From positions 562,167-626,166 of the forward strand of contig NZ_FOIT01000001.1 in NCBI RefSeq assembly GCF_900110815.1: 64,000 nt of DNA. Direction: 5' to 3'. A program made the position numbers and the translations under genes. This document shows positions 7,772 to 16,123 of the stretch, one piece after another (positions within the stretch are counted from its first letter, which is position 1; each line of letters starts with the position of its first letter). Origin of the DNA: Aliicoccus persicus (GTDB lineage Bacteria > Bacillota > Bacilli > Staphylococcales > Salinicoccaceae). The notes under the pieces are model-generated. The model made no database searches. It was not told the origin of the DNA and was given only the letters and a program-made list of their open reading frames with translations.

Positions 7772-8377
7772 TTAATTCACATTCGCTAACTTCGTAACAT
7801 CCGCTACGATTTCTTTCAGTGGGAAACGGCTATCTCCAACATCCACACCAGCATATTGTTTCATGATTTTACCATCTTTATTGAGTAGATAAAATGCTGT
7901 TCCATGCGTATATTGGTCACTACCTTCTGGCGGTGGGATAACTAATGTCTTAAAGTTCACTTCTGCAAATTCACGAATAAACTTATCATCGTAGCCAGTG
8001 ACAAAATGCCACTCTGTATCTTCTGGAATTTCATAGTATTGAATATATTCTTCTAGTGTTTCACTATCGTCACGTTCAGGATCCACAGTAAAACTAATAA
8101 AACCGTAGTCTTCCACGCCTGCATCATCTAGTTCTTGTGCAATTTCTGACATGTTTAATGTCATCGGTGGACAAACTGTTGTACAGTTCGTAAAGATAAA
8201 GTCTGCAATCCATACTTTCCCTTCTAAATCCTCTTGTGTAACGGTCTCTTCGTTTTGGTTCACCACTTCAAAATCAGTGATTACATTTCCAAATGATGCT
8301 TGTGTCTCAACAGGCTCACTATTGCATGCAGCCAATACGAGTAGCATTGGAATCAATGCTAACATGCGCTTTTTCAT
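7772..8377 (-). CDS. SCO1/SenC-family copper-binding lipoprotein
   Basis: This 201-residue lipoprotein probably delivers copper to, or reduces cysteines in, the CuA centre of cytochrome oxidase at the outer face of the membrane. It has a lipoprotein signal peptide with lipobox LAAC (cysteine near residue 18), a thioredoxin fold, the metal-binding CTTVCPP motif near residues 65-71, and the conserved third ligand histidine in QYTHGTAFYL. GGGGG precedes the ATG. Length matches the family. Cytochrome assembly protein CcdA, encoded at 17572-18279, is a likely functional partner, although it lies 9 kb away. Confidence 0.92.
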   Translation of the reverse strand: MKKRMLALIPMLLVLAACNSEPVETQASFGNVITDFEVVNQNEETVTQEDLEGKVWIADFIFTNCTTVCPPMTLNMSEIAQELDDAGVEDYGFISFTVDPERDDSETLEEYIQYYEIPEDTEWHFVTGYDDKFIREFAEVNFKTLVIPPPEGSDQYTHGTAFYLLNKDGKIMKQYAGVDVGDSRFPLKEIVADVTKLANVN

Positions 8378-8465
8378 CGCACATCCCCCTATTTTTGTTT
8401 ATATATATAAAGCGTACTATAAATTAAGAAGTGATAATTAACAAATTATGAACTAATTGTGAAGT

Positions 8466-11438
8466 CTAGACATGCAGTTTCGTCGTACTGTTATCATTGT
8501 TTGGTATCACTTCTATTTTATGTTCGAGTCGATGTTTTAACTCTTCAACATGCGATATGATACCTACCATTTTTCCTGACATTTCAAGTCCAAGCAATGA
8601 TTCAATTGCATGATTTAATGCCTCTTGGTCTAGTGTACCAAATCCTTCATCAATCAGCATTGTATCGAGTTGAATACCACCGGATGATTGTATAATGATT
8701 TCATTGATTGCGAGCGCTAAAGCAAGGGATGCTTGGAACGTTTCTCCACCTGATAAGGTATCCACATGTCTTGATCTGCCACTGAAACTATCATTGACGC
8801 GAATTTCTAAACCAGCTGCAGATCCTTTTCTATTCGCTTCGTTCGTACGTATCAGTGAATAGCGACCGTTCGTCATGTCACCAAGTCTAATATTTGCATG
8901 CGTTAAAACGCGATCTAAATGATAAGTTAAAACAAATCGATGTAGTGAAATACCATGTCCACCTTTTCCTGCAATAATTTCATAAACTTTATTTAATCGT
9001 TCAAATGTTTTGATATCTTCATTGATCGTCGTTCCAAGTGTGTCGATTTCTTCAAGTAAACGGTTGTTTTCATGCAGATCATTTTTTAACAATGTCGCAT
9101 GTTTAACAAGTGTTTGATGTGATACTTCTAATTCCTTAAGTAAATCACGTTCATCATCTTGGATTACTTTTCTTTCCGTCGTTTTAGCATCAATATGTGA
9201 TGCTATTTTTATCTTTATTTCATTCAACTTATTATTGTAATTTTCGACTGTTGTTTCATCTTCGCTTATATCGCTCTCAAGAATATCTCTCAGTACATCA
9301 ATATTTTCAATCTCTTGTTCACGAAGAAATGCTTCTAAATCTCCTTCTAACCGACGCGTTGCTTCCTCTTCTTTAACAATTTGCTCTTGTAAGTACTTAA
9401 GTCGATCTGAAGATACAGCAATATTCTGGTTTACCGTTTGGAGATTTTTACCAAGTGTTTCTCTTTTCGCATAGTGTTTATCAACCTGATTTACAAATGA
9501 TTTGTGCTGCTCGACGAACTCAGCATACGACTCCATTTTCGTTTCTTTTAAAAATTCTGACCTTGTGGATTCTAGTTTATCTCGTTCATTTTTCTTATCA
9601 TTATAATCTGATTTCTTTAATGAGAGTGAATTAGATAATTCAGTTATGGATTCAATATTTTTATAATATGCTCTCTCTTTTTCCTTTAGTTCTTTTTTCG
9701 AATTCGATAAAGACACTTGTCTTTCCTCAAATTCTTTTAACTGAGCTTGAAGTTCTTCCAGAGAAAGTTCTGCATCTGATTTAAGTTCTTTTTGCAGCAG
9801 TTGTTTTTCTATTTCAATTGATTTTCGTTGATCTTTTAAAACCTCTAAATTACGCTGAATCGTGTTTAACTGTTCATTTGTAGCCGCATCATAGAACGCG
9901 TATTCTGGTAACTTCTCAATGACTCTTGAACAGATTGGACAATTGTCCCCTTCTTCTAAATGCTTGGTTAAATGCTCAATTGCTGAACGATCTTCAGCTG
10001 AGTATTTGCCATTCATCGAATTAAGTAACTCTATTCGTTCGTTTTCTGTGTCAGTAATCTGAGCATCTATCTCTTTAATTTTTGTATCTAGATGCTCATG
10101 TTTAATTTGCTTATTCGTTTCTACTATTTCGTTATTCACAGCTTCAAGTTTATTAGCTAGTATTTCTTCTTCATCGTCACCGAATGTCAGTTGCTTCTTT
10201 TTCTCTTCAAGATGACTTTGTTCGGTCGTGAGCTTCGCGATTTCTTCCTCTAATTTATTACAAAGCATGACATGCTCTTCTAATTTCTTATCAATATCCT
10301 GATAAACGTCCATCTCTACAAATCGTTCAGTTGTGCGTATGTATCGTTCTTTTTCCTCGACAGAAGCAGCGTTTTTCTTCAATGTCTCGAGTTCTCTTTC
10401 TACATCATTCTTTTTCGTTTGTAATCCATCAATAGCTTCAGTCAGCTGTGCAATTTTTTCTCTACTATTTTCCATTGATTTTAGATTGCCATCGTATGAA
10501 CGCAGTGGATGTTTCATTATCAACGCATTTTTATGTTGTTCAATTTTAGTTTTTAATGTCTCAATAACAATTTTCTGTTCATCCAACCTACTTTTTTCAG
10601 CAATCAATTGTTCATACTGAGCGACTGCTACATTATGTGTTTCACGACTCTTTATATCTGTTTGTAGCTGTTCTTTCTTTTCTTTAACAGCACCAGCTTC
10701 ACGCTCTGTTTCCTTAATCTTTTCCTCAATCAACGCATTCACTTTATCAATGAACTCTAGCTGTTGTTCAAATCCTTGTATTTGGTCCAATGATTCTGGT
10801 AACGCATCACTTTCAAGTCGCTCATATTTTACTTGTGAGAATATGTGATCGAGCTTTAAATATAGTTTTTCAATCCTCGCTCTTTCTTCTTTCACATCAC
10901 GTTCTAACGATTTCTCAAAATAGATAAATCGCTCTGCACTAAAGATTGTCGATAAGATTTTTGATTTTTCATCTGAACTCGACACGAGAAATTCTTTAAA
11001 TGCACCTTGAGGCAGTAACAGTATTTGCTTAAACTGATGTTCATTCAAATGAACCACTTCTAAAATAGCTTCACTCACTGCCTTCATACCACTCGCGATT
11101 GTTTTTCCATCCTTAAACATTAACAACGCTTTAGGTGGTACATCTGACTTCTCTTCTCTATAAATCGTCATTGTTCGCTCAACGATGTACACCTTATTCC
11201 CCATTTCAAACTCTAACCTAACAACACTTTTTTCATCCTCAGCGGCAAACTGGCTACGCAGCGTTTTGACGCGTGAATCACTCCCGTAAAGGGCATAAAG
11301 AATACCATTAAATATCATCGACTTACCTGATCCCGTTGGACCTGTAAGTAAAAACATCTTTCCGTGGAGGTCAGAGAAGTCGATCGTTTCAGATCTAAAT
11401 GGTCCAAAGTTTTGCAATTCTAATTTAATCGGTCTCAT
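8466..11438 (-). CDS. sbcC: SbcC, ATPase subunit of the SbcCD nuclease
   Basis: The 990-residue protein is the SMC/Rad50-like partner of SbcD in a complex that opens DNA hairpins and trims double-strand ends. It has Walker A GPTGSGKS near residue 35, two long coiled-coil arms, a zinc-hook CPIC motif in the middle (near residue 445), the ABC signature LSGGE near residue 895 and Walker B with LIDEGFGTLD. The ATG at 11438 is chosen because GGAGGG lies five bases upstream; the longer frame has no such site. It overlaps the sbcD stop by 14 bases, so translation is coupled. A complex that cuts hairpins is notable in a genome carrying hairpin arrays. Confidence 0.95.
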   Translation of the reverse strand: MRPIKLELQNFGPFRSETIDFSDLHGKMFLLTGPTGSGKSMIFNGILYALYGSDSRVKTLRSQFAAEDEKSVVRLEFEMGNKVYIVERTMTIYREEKSDVPPKALLMFKDGKTIASGMKAVSEAILEVVHLNEHQFKQILLLPQGAFKEFLVSSSDEKSKILSTIFSAERFIYFEKSLERDVKEERARIEKLYLKLDHIFSQVKYERLESDALPESLDQIQGFEQQLEFIDKVNALIEEKIKETEREAGAVKEKKEQLQTDIKSRETHNVAVAQYEQLIAEKSRLDEQKIVIETLKTKIEQHKNALIMKHPLRSYDGNLKSMENSREKIAQLTEAIDGLQTKKNDVERELETLKKNAASVEEKERYIRTTERFVEMDVYQDIDKKLEEHVMLCNKLEEEIAKLTTEQSHLEEKKKQLTFGDDEEEILANKLEAVNNEIVETNKQIKHEHLDTKIKEIDAQITDTENERIELLNSMNGKYSAEDRSAIEHLTKHLEEGDNCPICSRVIEKLPEYAFYDAATNEQLNTIQRNLEVLKDQRKSIEIEKQLLQKELKSDAELSLEELQAQLKEFEERQVSLSNSKKELKEKERAYYKNIESITELSNSLSLKKSDYNDKKNERDKLESTRSEFLKETKMESYAEFVEQHKSFVNQVDKHYAKRETLGKNLQTVNQNIAVSSDRLKYLQEQIVKEEEATRRLEGDLEAFLREQEIENIDVLRDILESDISEDETTVENYNNKLNEIKIKIASHIDAKTTERKVIQDDERDLLKELEVSHQTLVKHATLLKNDLHENNRLLEEIDTLGTTINEDIKTFERLNKVYEIIAGKGGHGISLHRFVLTYHLDRVLTHANIRLGDMTNGRYSLIRTNEANRKGSAAGLEIRVNDSFSGRSRHVDTLSGGETFQASLALALAINEIIIQSSGGIQLDTMLIDEGFGTLDQEALNHAIESLLGLEMSGKMVGIISHVEELKHRLEHKIEVIPNNDNSTTKLHV

Positions 11439-12555
11439 TCTGACCCTCCTTAAAGTATGTGTTGAATACTTTCTTTGCCTCTTCTTGCAGCGCGTCATCT
11501 AAGTAGTTCTCCATGAACTGCTCAAATACATTGTGATCACTTGATAACGTGCCTAGCGTTTTATGTTCAACGTCTGACACATTCATGCTTTTACGCTTTA
11601 ACTCGAGCGCATTCGGATACACATTTTGAATTCTCGACATCGGCTCAGGCACACCTTCTAATCCTTCAAGTACAAACTGATAAAAAGCATCTCGCTCCGT
11701 TTCGATGTTTAGTAATTCTTCGACACGTCCGTTGATGACATCTTCAAAAGTGCCTTCAAACACATGTAAATCACGAAGTAAATTAAATGGTATAAATGTC
11801 GATTTATCTTGCTCTAAATCGAGCACTCTAAAACCTTTAGGTTGTTGATGTTCTGAAAAAGAATACTTCACTAGTGAACCTGAATAAGATATTTTCGGAT
11901 GATCTATAGCAAAGGGATGGTGTAAATGCCCAAGTAAAGTATGATCAAATGAATCAAATACAGATTGTGACACTTCACTATTTAACCCTCTAAACAGCGT
12001 GCGTTCTGAATCACTTTCACTACCTCCGCGTACAAATAGATGACCCACAAAGATATTCTTCTTCGTTCGATCTAAATTCTCTTCAATTCGTTCAACGATT
12101 TTCTTGTACACATCATGATGGGACTCAATACTTTCATCTTCGAAATAGTATCTTGACTCTAACACATCAAAATATGGCACAAGATAAAAATCGACCTCAC
12201 CCATAGAAATCGGCGTAAACGCTGAATCAAAAGTGGTATGTATGTAGACATCCATCGCTCTAAACCAATCACTGGCATAAGAAAGCCGCGATTGTGAATC
12301 ATGGTTTCCTGAAATAATGAATATCGGTTTCTTCAACTCAATATTAATCGTACGTAATGTTTCGTTAACCAACTGCATCGCTTCTTTTGAAGGTTGGGTC
12401 GTATCATATAAATCACCAGCGATCACAACGACATCAATTGAGTTATTTCTTATGTAGTCTACGATTTGATCAAGTACATGTACTTGATCCTCATATAAAT
12501 CTTTTCTTAGCAACCGCTTACCGATATGCCAATCCCCTGTGTGCAGTATTTTCAT
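11425..12555 (-). CDS. sbcD: SbcD, exonuclease subunit of the SbcCD nuclease
   Basis: The 376-residue Mre11-type nuclease supplies the catalytic metallophosphoesterase of SbcCD. Metal-binding motifs are clear at the N-terminus: TGDWHIGKRL, AGDLYDTTQPS, SGNHDSQSRL and, further on, LLGHLHHPF. The C-terminal cap domain lies at about residues 270-376. It is the first gene of the sbcD-sbcC pair, and its final codons contain the ribosome-binding site and start of sbcC. Length is typical of Firmicutes. No SOS box was seen in the 120 bases upstream. Confidence 0.95.
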   Translation of the reverse strand: MKILHTGDWHIGKRLLRKDLYEDQVHVLDQIVDYIRNNSIDVVVIAGDLYDTTQPSKEAMQLVNETLRTINIELKKPIFIISGNHDSQSRLSYASDWFRAMDVYIHTTFDSAFTPISMGEVDFYLVPYFDVLESRYYFEDESIESHHDVYKKIVERIEENLDRTKKNIFVGHLFVRGGSESDSERTLFRGLNSEVSQSVFDSFDHTLLGHLHHPFAIDHPKISYSGSLVKYSFSEHQQPKGFRVLDLEQDKSTFIPFNLLRDLHVFEGTFEDVINGRVEELLNIETERDAFYQFVLEGLEGVPEPMSRIQNVYPNALELKRKSMNVSDVEHKTLGTLSSDHNVFEQFMENYLDDALQEEAKKVFNTYFKEGQNETD

Positions 12556-12641
12556 ATGTATTACCTGCCTTTTAAATAACTATTAAATCCATTATAAAGA
12601 ATTCCTGACTTCTTAACATGATGAATTATATAAGTTAAAAA

Positions 12642-12669
12642 CACACCGCTCTAAAATCAGAACGGTGTG
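12642..12669 (-). terminator. Terminator of the DUF1659-DUF2922-YvrJ operon
   Basis: Arms CACACCG (12642-12648) and CGGTGTG (12663-12669) form a stem followed on the minus strand by five T residues, just after the yvrJ stop codon. Confidence 0.75.
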
Positions 12670-12676
12670 CAGTGTA

Positions 12677-12823
12677 TTAATCATCAGTTGTATGAAATTT
12701 TATATCCTTAATCGAGTGAATTAAATCATCGAGCTTTCTTTCCATGCGGTGAAGTAAAAAGAAAGTGATTGCCATCGGAAAACCAATATCACCAACAAGG
12801 TGAATCCATTCCATATCCATCAT
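12677..12823 (-). CDS. YvrJ-family small membrane protein
   Basis: This 48-residue protein has the YvrJ pattern: a short start, WIHLVGDIGFPMAITFFLLHRME (about residues 6-28) as one membrane segment, then a charged helix ending in a short tail. The family is widespread in Bacillales and of unknown function. Its ATG overlaps the stop codon of the preceding DUF2922 gene (TAATG), so the two are translationally coupled. The DUF1659-DUF2922-YvrJ trio is a known conserved cluster, which supports this short gene. Confidence 0.85.
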   Translation of the reverse strand: MMDMEWIHLVGDIGFPMAITFFLLHRMERKLDDLIHSIKDIKFHTTDD

Positions 12824-13035
12824 TAAATCAATGGTGTTACGTTTGTCTCAACGATTTCCGCTGAGTAAACACTTACAGGCTTACCTTGTGATGGCGCAAG
12901 CACACCTGACTCAATAATTTTATCAAGTTCACCTTGAACAATTTCATTTGTTAGATCTTGTTTCGGGTTGTTAAACGTCATTGTAAAACGCTTACCTTCA
13001 TCCGTATCAAAACGGACAACTAATTTCGAGTTCAT
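12823..13035 (-). CDS. DUF2922 family protein
   Basis: The 70-residue protein matches the DUF2922 family: a start like NSKLVVRFDTDEGKRF, the NPKQDLT turn and a closing half with a VYSAEIVET strand. It is predicted soluble with a beta-rich fold; its role is unknown. The ATG at 13035 is used because GGAGG lies at a good distance; the ATG six bases upstream is too close to that site. It is the middle gene of the DUF1659-DUF2922-YvrJ operon. Confidence 0.85.
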   Translation of the reverse strand: MNSKLVVRFDTDEGKRFTMTFNNPKQDLTNEIVQGELDKIIESGVLAPSQGKPVSVYSAEIVETNVTPLI

Positions 13036-13073
13036 AATCATTTCCTCCTTTATTTTTTAATTTTTATTTTAAT

Positions 13074-13277
13074 TTATCGTGCTAATAACGATGTTTCCTG
13101 CTTTTCTACTAAATGATAAAGATCATTCGTCAATGCCTCGTACACATTTGCTAAATCTGTAATCGCCTGATCATCTGCTGAAACATCAACATTTGCAATA
13201 CTACGCATACGTTGTCTTTCCTGCCCTTCCTCGTTCAACTCGTAAAAATAAAACCTTGCACTTGTTTTGAATAACAT
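13074..13277 (-). CDS. DUF1659 family protein
   Basis: The 67-residue protein fits DUF1659, the usual first gene of the DUF1659-DUF2922-YvrJ cluster. It has an N-terminal strand region (FKTSARFYFYEL) and a helical half with a QAITDLANVYEALT segment. No function is known. The ATG at 13277 follows GAGGAGG by seven bases, so the upstream GTG/ATG frame extension is not used. It is divergent from the DUF2621 gene; the roughly 100 bases between them must hold both promoters. Confidence 0.85.
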   Translation of the reverse strand: MLFKTSARFYFYELNEEGQERQRMRSIANVDVSADDQAITDLANVYEALTNDLYHLVEKQETSLLAR

Positions 13278-13375
13278 ATCTCCACCTCCTCTCCACACTT
13301 CTAATACCGAAGTACGCTGATAAAATAGACAGTCAAAGTTTAATTTTTTATAATGAATGTAATGAGGTGAGCAAG

Positions 13376-13867
13376 ATGGAAGATTTTACATTAATATTAA
13401 TTGGATTGTGGACATTTATAATGGCCGGGCTTGTTTTTATTGGCGGTTACTTCATGTTTAGAAAGTTCTTAAAGTCCATTCCAAAAGCTGATGGGATGAG
13501 TGAACTCGATTGGCAAAAATTTTATATAGATGAAGCATTGCCTTTGTGGAATGATGATGCGAAAGCCATGTTAAATGAACTGGTGTCGCCTGTTCCGGAA
13601 CTATTTAGAGATGTGGCGAAGGAAAAGATTGCTGGACGAATTTCTAAAATCGCGCTTGATGAGCAGGTGGAGACGATCGAGCTCGAACAAATTATAAAGG
13701 GATATATCGTAGCGACGCCGAAGCAAGATCATAAGTTTTTGAAGAAAAAATTAACAGAACTTGAGATCGACTATACTGAGCACGAACCGTTGTTCAACAT
13801 ATCTACTGGTTACAAAGAGGAAAGCAGTATTTTTGAACAATCGGAGCAAGTGAAGCGAAACACGTAA
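13376..13867 (+). CDS. DUF2621 (YneK-like) membrane protein
   Basis: The 163-residue protein has one N-terminal membrane segment (about residues 3-28, ending in GGYFMFRKFLK) and a cytoplasmic domain with the conserved SELDWQKFYI and LVSPVPELFRDVAKEKIAG segments of DUF2621/YneK. Function is unknown; in Bacillus it lies near the same tkt/yne region. The ATG at 13376 has GAGGTG six bases upstream, better than the in-frame GTG inside that site. It is one of few plus-strand genes here and stands alone with its own terminator. Confidence 0.85.
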   Translation: MEDFTLILIGLWTFIMAGLVFIGGYFMFRKFLKSIPKADGMSELDWQKFYIDEALPLWNDDAKAMLNELVSPVPELFRDVAKEKIAGRISKIALDEQVETIELEQIIKGYIVATPKQDHKFLKKKLTELEIDYTEHEPLFNISTGYKEESSIFEQSEQVKRNT

Positions 13868-13872
13868 GATAA

Positions 13873-13904
13873 AAAAGAGATATGAACATGTTCATATCTC
13901 TTTT
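13873..13904. terminator. Bidirectional palindromic terminator
   Basis: A perfect 32-base palindrome starting AAAAGAGATATG and ending CATATCTCTTTT lies between the convergent DUF2621 and relE-like genes and can end both transcripts. Confidence 0.8.
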
Positions 13905-13938
13905 GATTTAATATTTATTTGGTTTAACTGTTTTAAGT

Positions 13939-14232
13939 CTATTCACTCAATCTTTTGATTGCTTTTTTATACACATCAGAATTATCCCGCTTGCCAATTG
14001 CAATGATTTCAATAATTTCTATTCCGCCATCAATCTGGCGAAAAACAATACGCAACCCGGTAGTTCTCATTTTTATCTTTCGACAATGACTTAAGCTACC
14101 TCTCAGTGGCTCACCAGCTTGCATCCCTCTCTGTTCTATTCTCTTTAAACCTTTCAGAACAGGAACTTTCATACTACCATCGAGTTTTCGAAAATCATCA
14201 GATGAGTAATTTGTAAATCGTACTTGATACAT
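13939..14232 (-). CDS. RelE/ParE-family toxin
   Basis: The 97-residue protein matches the RelE superfamily of ribosome-dependent mRNA interferases or related toxins: YQVRFTNYSSDDFRKLD at the N-terminus, a conserved GEPLRGSLSHCRKIKMRTTGLRIVFR core, and the EIIAIGKRDNSDVYKKA ending typical of RelE. Its ATG overlaps the antitoxin stop codon (TAATG), with a GGTGGGAG site just upstream. That layout, antitoxin first and toxin coupled, is the standard one for type II pairs. Whether it cuts mRNA or acts otherwise cannot be told from sequence. Confidence 0.88.
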   Translation of the reverse strand: MYQVRFTNYSSDDFRKLDGSMKVPVLKGLKRIEQRGMQAGEPLRGSLSHCRKIKMRTTGLRIVFRQIDGGIEIIEIIAIGKRDNSDVYKKAIKRLSE

Positions 14233-14543
14233 TACTCCCATCCATCATCTTCATCATATTTTATGTCGTCTAGACTGACACCAGTAACTTCCTTTACGGA
14301 ATATGTCTTAGTATTTTTATATTCTAATCGAGATTTGATAATCATCTCATCTATACGTTCATATAATTTATCAATTTCAGCATTTAGACCTTCATATTGC
14401 TCTTGAGTCAACATGACACCAGCTACTTCATTGCGATTCAAAATATATACTGCGTTATCTGATGCTGCTGCTTCTTTAAATGCACTCATCGGTGATCGCT
14501 TTACTTCTGAAATACTTTTATATGGTACTTTAAGAACTTCCAT
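14232..14543 (-). CDS. Phd/YefM-family antitoxin
   Basis: The 103-residue protein has the N-terminal Phd/YefM DNA-binding fold (KSISEVKRSPMSAFKEA, then YILNRNEVAGVML) and a C-terminal acidic tail (DDIKYDEDDGWE) that should wrap and neutralise the toxin. Antitoxins of this type also repress their own operon. An inverted repeat, AGCAC-N7-GTGCT, overlaps the presumed promoter. A GGAGG site precedes the ATG. The pair lies beside a hairpin array, in an accessory-looking interval. Confidence 0.88.
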   Translation of the reverse strand: MEVLKVPYKSISEVKRSPMSAFKEAAASDNAVYILNRNEVAGVMLTQEQYEGLNAEIDKLYERIDEMIIKSRLEYKNTKTYSVKEVTGVSLDDIKYDEDDGWE

Positions 14544-14570
14544 GAGACAACCTCCTTTATATTCATTACG

Positions 14571-14592
14571 ATTATAGCACGGAAAGAGTGCT
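14571..14592 (-). promoter_or_regulatory. Promoter -10 and operator-like palindrome of the toxin-antitoxin operon
   Basis: On the minus strand TATAAT lies at 14576-14571, directly after an inverted repeat with arms AGCAC (14576-14580) and GTGCT (14588-14592). A palindrome touching the -10 box fits autorepression by the Phd-type antitoxin. No strong -35 box is seen. Confidence 0.5.
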
Positions 14593-14706
14593 GTTAAAAG
14601 TTTTTTAAAAGACTTTTATTAGTACTCCTATATAATAATCTACTAATGATTACAGAGTATTCACTAAGAACACGGGATGTGCTCATCAACCATTTTATTT
14701 GTTTGG

Positions 14707-15102
14707 TCGCTACTTCACAAACATTTCTCATCCTGAAGTAGCGATAGTTTATAAAAGTCGCTACTTCACTGGCATATTTTTGCTTGAAGTAGCGAAAATT
14801 TTCAAAAGTCGCTACTTCACAGCCTCTTTTCATACTGAAGTAGCGATGAAAATTTTAATCTGCCAATTCACCACAATTTTTTCAATTGAGTTGGCAGCTT
14901 TTATGTAAAGTTGCCAATTCAATACACTTTTTCCATCTGAATTGGCAGGCTAGACTTTGATCATGCTTACTCACATCATTTTTTTCGCCTGAGTGAGCAC
15001 GAAAGCTGGATTCATGCTTACTCACGACGATTTTTGAGCTTGAGTGAGCACGAAAGCTGAATCCATGCTTACTCACGACGATCTTTAAGCTTGAGTGAGC
15101 AC
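14707..15102. repeat. Array of eight 51-base hairpin units (type A)
   Basis: Eight units start at 14707, 14758, 14809, 14860, 14911, 14963, 15014 and 15065; the spacing is 51 bases except for one extra base before unit 6. Geometry equals the array at 6871: 10-base arms, right arm at offset 28, and an 18-base loop with a T-run. Stems are cgctacttc/gaagtagcg (units 1-3), tgccaattc/gaattggca (4-5) and tgcttactc/gagtgagca (6-8). Two of these stem types also occur in the first array. Both arrays end with the same GCACGGCACA sequence. The array sits between the VOC gene and the toxin-antitoxin operon. Confidence 0.9.
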
Positions 15103-15164
15103 GGCACATAATAAAACCTCCTATGTCCACAGATTCTCTCTGTGAACATAGGAGATATCTATAA

Positions 15165-16061
15165 CTACCCTTTGTACGCTTTTTCCAATTCTGCTAAATC
15201 AAATTTCTTCATCTTTAAAAATGCTTCTGTCACACGCTTGATCTGTTCTTCACTACCGTTTTCTAGCATCTCATCCATCCGTTTAGGTACAATTTGCCAT
15301 GATACTCCGTACTGGTCTTTCAACCAGCCACACTGTTCGGATTCTGGCACTGCACTTAACCCATTCCAGAAATGATCGATTTCATCTTGATCTTCACAAT
15401 TGACCATGAGTGAAATACCTTCATTGAAATTAAATTCATGACTGATTGCACTGTCCTGCACGACGAAACGCTCAGCATCTAATAGAAAGTGACCATTCAT
15501 CACATGCGATGTAAGATTCGGTTCCATGCCTTCTGGATAGTAACACATATCGAGTGAATTAGTACTGTTAAATAGATCTGTGTATAATTTAGCCGCTTCT
15601 TCCGCTTTACCAACGACATCGTTTGTAAAAGTAAGCGTTGGAACGACAGTTGACGGAGGAAAGGTCTCCTTATCATCTACAAGATAAAGTTGCCATGATA
15701 CATTGTATTTATCTTCAACCCAACCATATTTGCTACTAAATGGATAGTCGCCCAAATCCATCAATGCTTTACCGCCATCTAATAATTTACTCCAAATCTC
15801 ATCGATTAAATCCTTTTCTTCTGAACGAAATGGAATGAGAAATGAAATTGCTGGGTTTTTCGTGAAGTAAGGTCCTGCACTAATTGCCATAAATCGATAG
15901 CCTAAAATTTCAAAAACAACTTGACCTGCATCACCTGAAGGTGTGTCAGAAATCGTGCTTCGCGATAGAATTTTTGAATTAGGAAAAATATCAGTATAAA
16001 ATTCTGCCGCTTCTTGTGCTTCGGTCTCAAACCATAAATGTGGTACGACTTTCTGATTCAT
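15165..16061 (-). CDS. VOC-superfamily (PhnB-like) two-domain protein
   Basis: The 298-residue protein has two tandem PhnB/3-demethylubiquinone-methyltransferase-like VOC domains: residues 1-135 (PHLWFETEAQEAAEFYTDIFPNS) and 145-298 (TLTFTNDVVGKAEEAAKLYTDLF). Each ends with a W-x(n)-D-KYGVSWQ type closure (VEDKYNVSWQL and LKDQYGVSWQI). Proteins like this are usually annotated as glyoxalase or bleomycin-resistance relatives; the substrate is unknown. GGAG lies nine bases before the ATG. It is a single gene. Confidence 0.85.
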   Translation of the reverse strand: MNQKVVPHLWFETEAQEAAEFYTDIFPNSKILSRSTISDTPSGDAGQVVFEILGYRFMAISAGPYFTKNPAISFLIPFRSEEKDLIDEIWSKLLDGGKALMDLGDYPFSSKYGWVEDKYNVSWQLYLVDDKETFPPSTVVPTLTFTNDVVGKAEEAAKLYTDLFNSTNSLDMCYYPEGMEPNLTSHVMNGHFLLDAERFVVQDSAISHEFNFNEGISLMVNCEDQDEIDHFWNGLSAVPESEQCGWLKDQYGVSWQIVPKRMDEMLENGSEEQIKRVTEAFLKMKKFDLAELEKAYKG

Positions 16062-16123
16062 AGTTACATCTCCTTCTCACTTAGTGATTACATCATACTT
16101 TAATTTTCACTGAGATATTTATT

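Noticed and set aside
7478..8441. Plus-strand frames over the SCO and DUF3221-like genes
   Set aside because: They are antisense shadows with no family match.
11425..11498. Longer SbcC start with a basic N-terminal extension
   Set aside because: The extension lies inside sbcD, has no ribosome-binding site and does not match SbcC proteins.
14594..15130. Open frames on both strands between the toxin-antitoxin pair and the VOC gene
   Set aside because: They follow the 51-base repeats of the second hairpin array and lack start sites.
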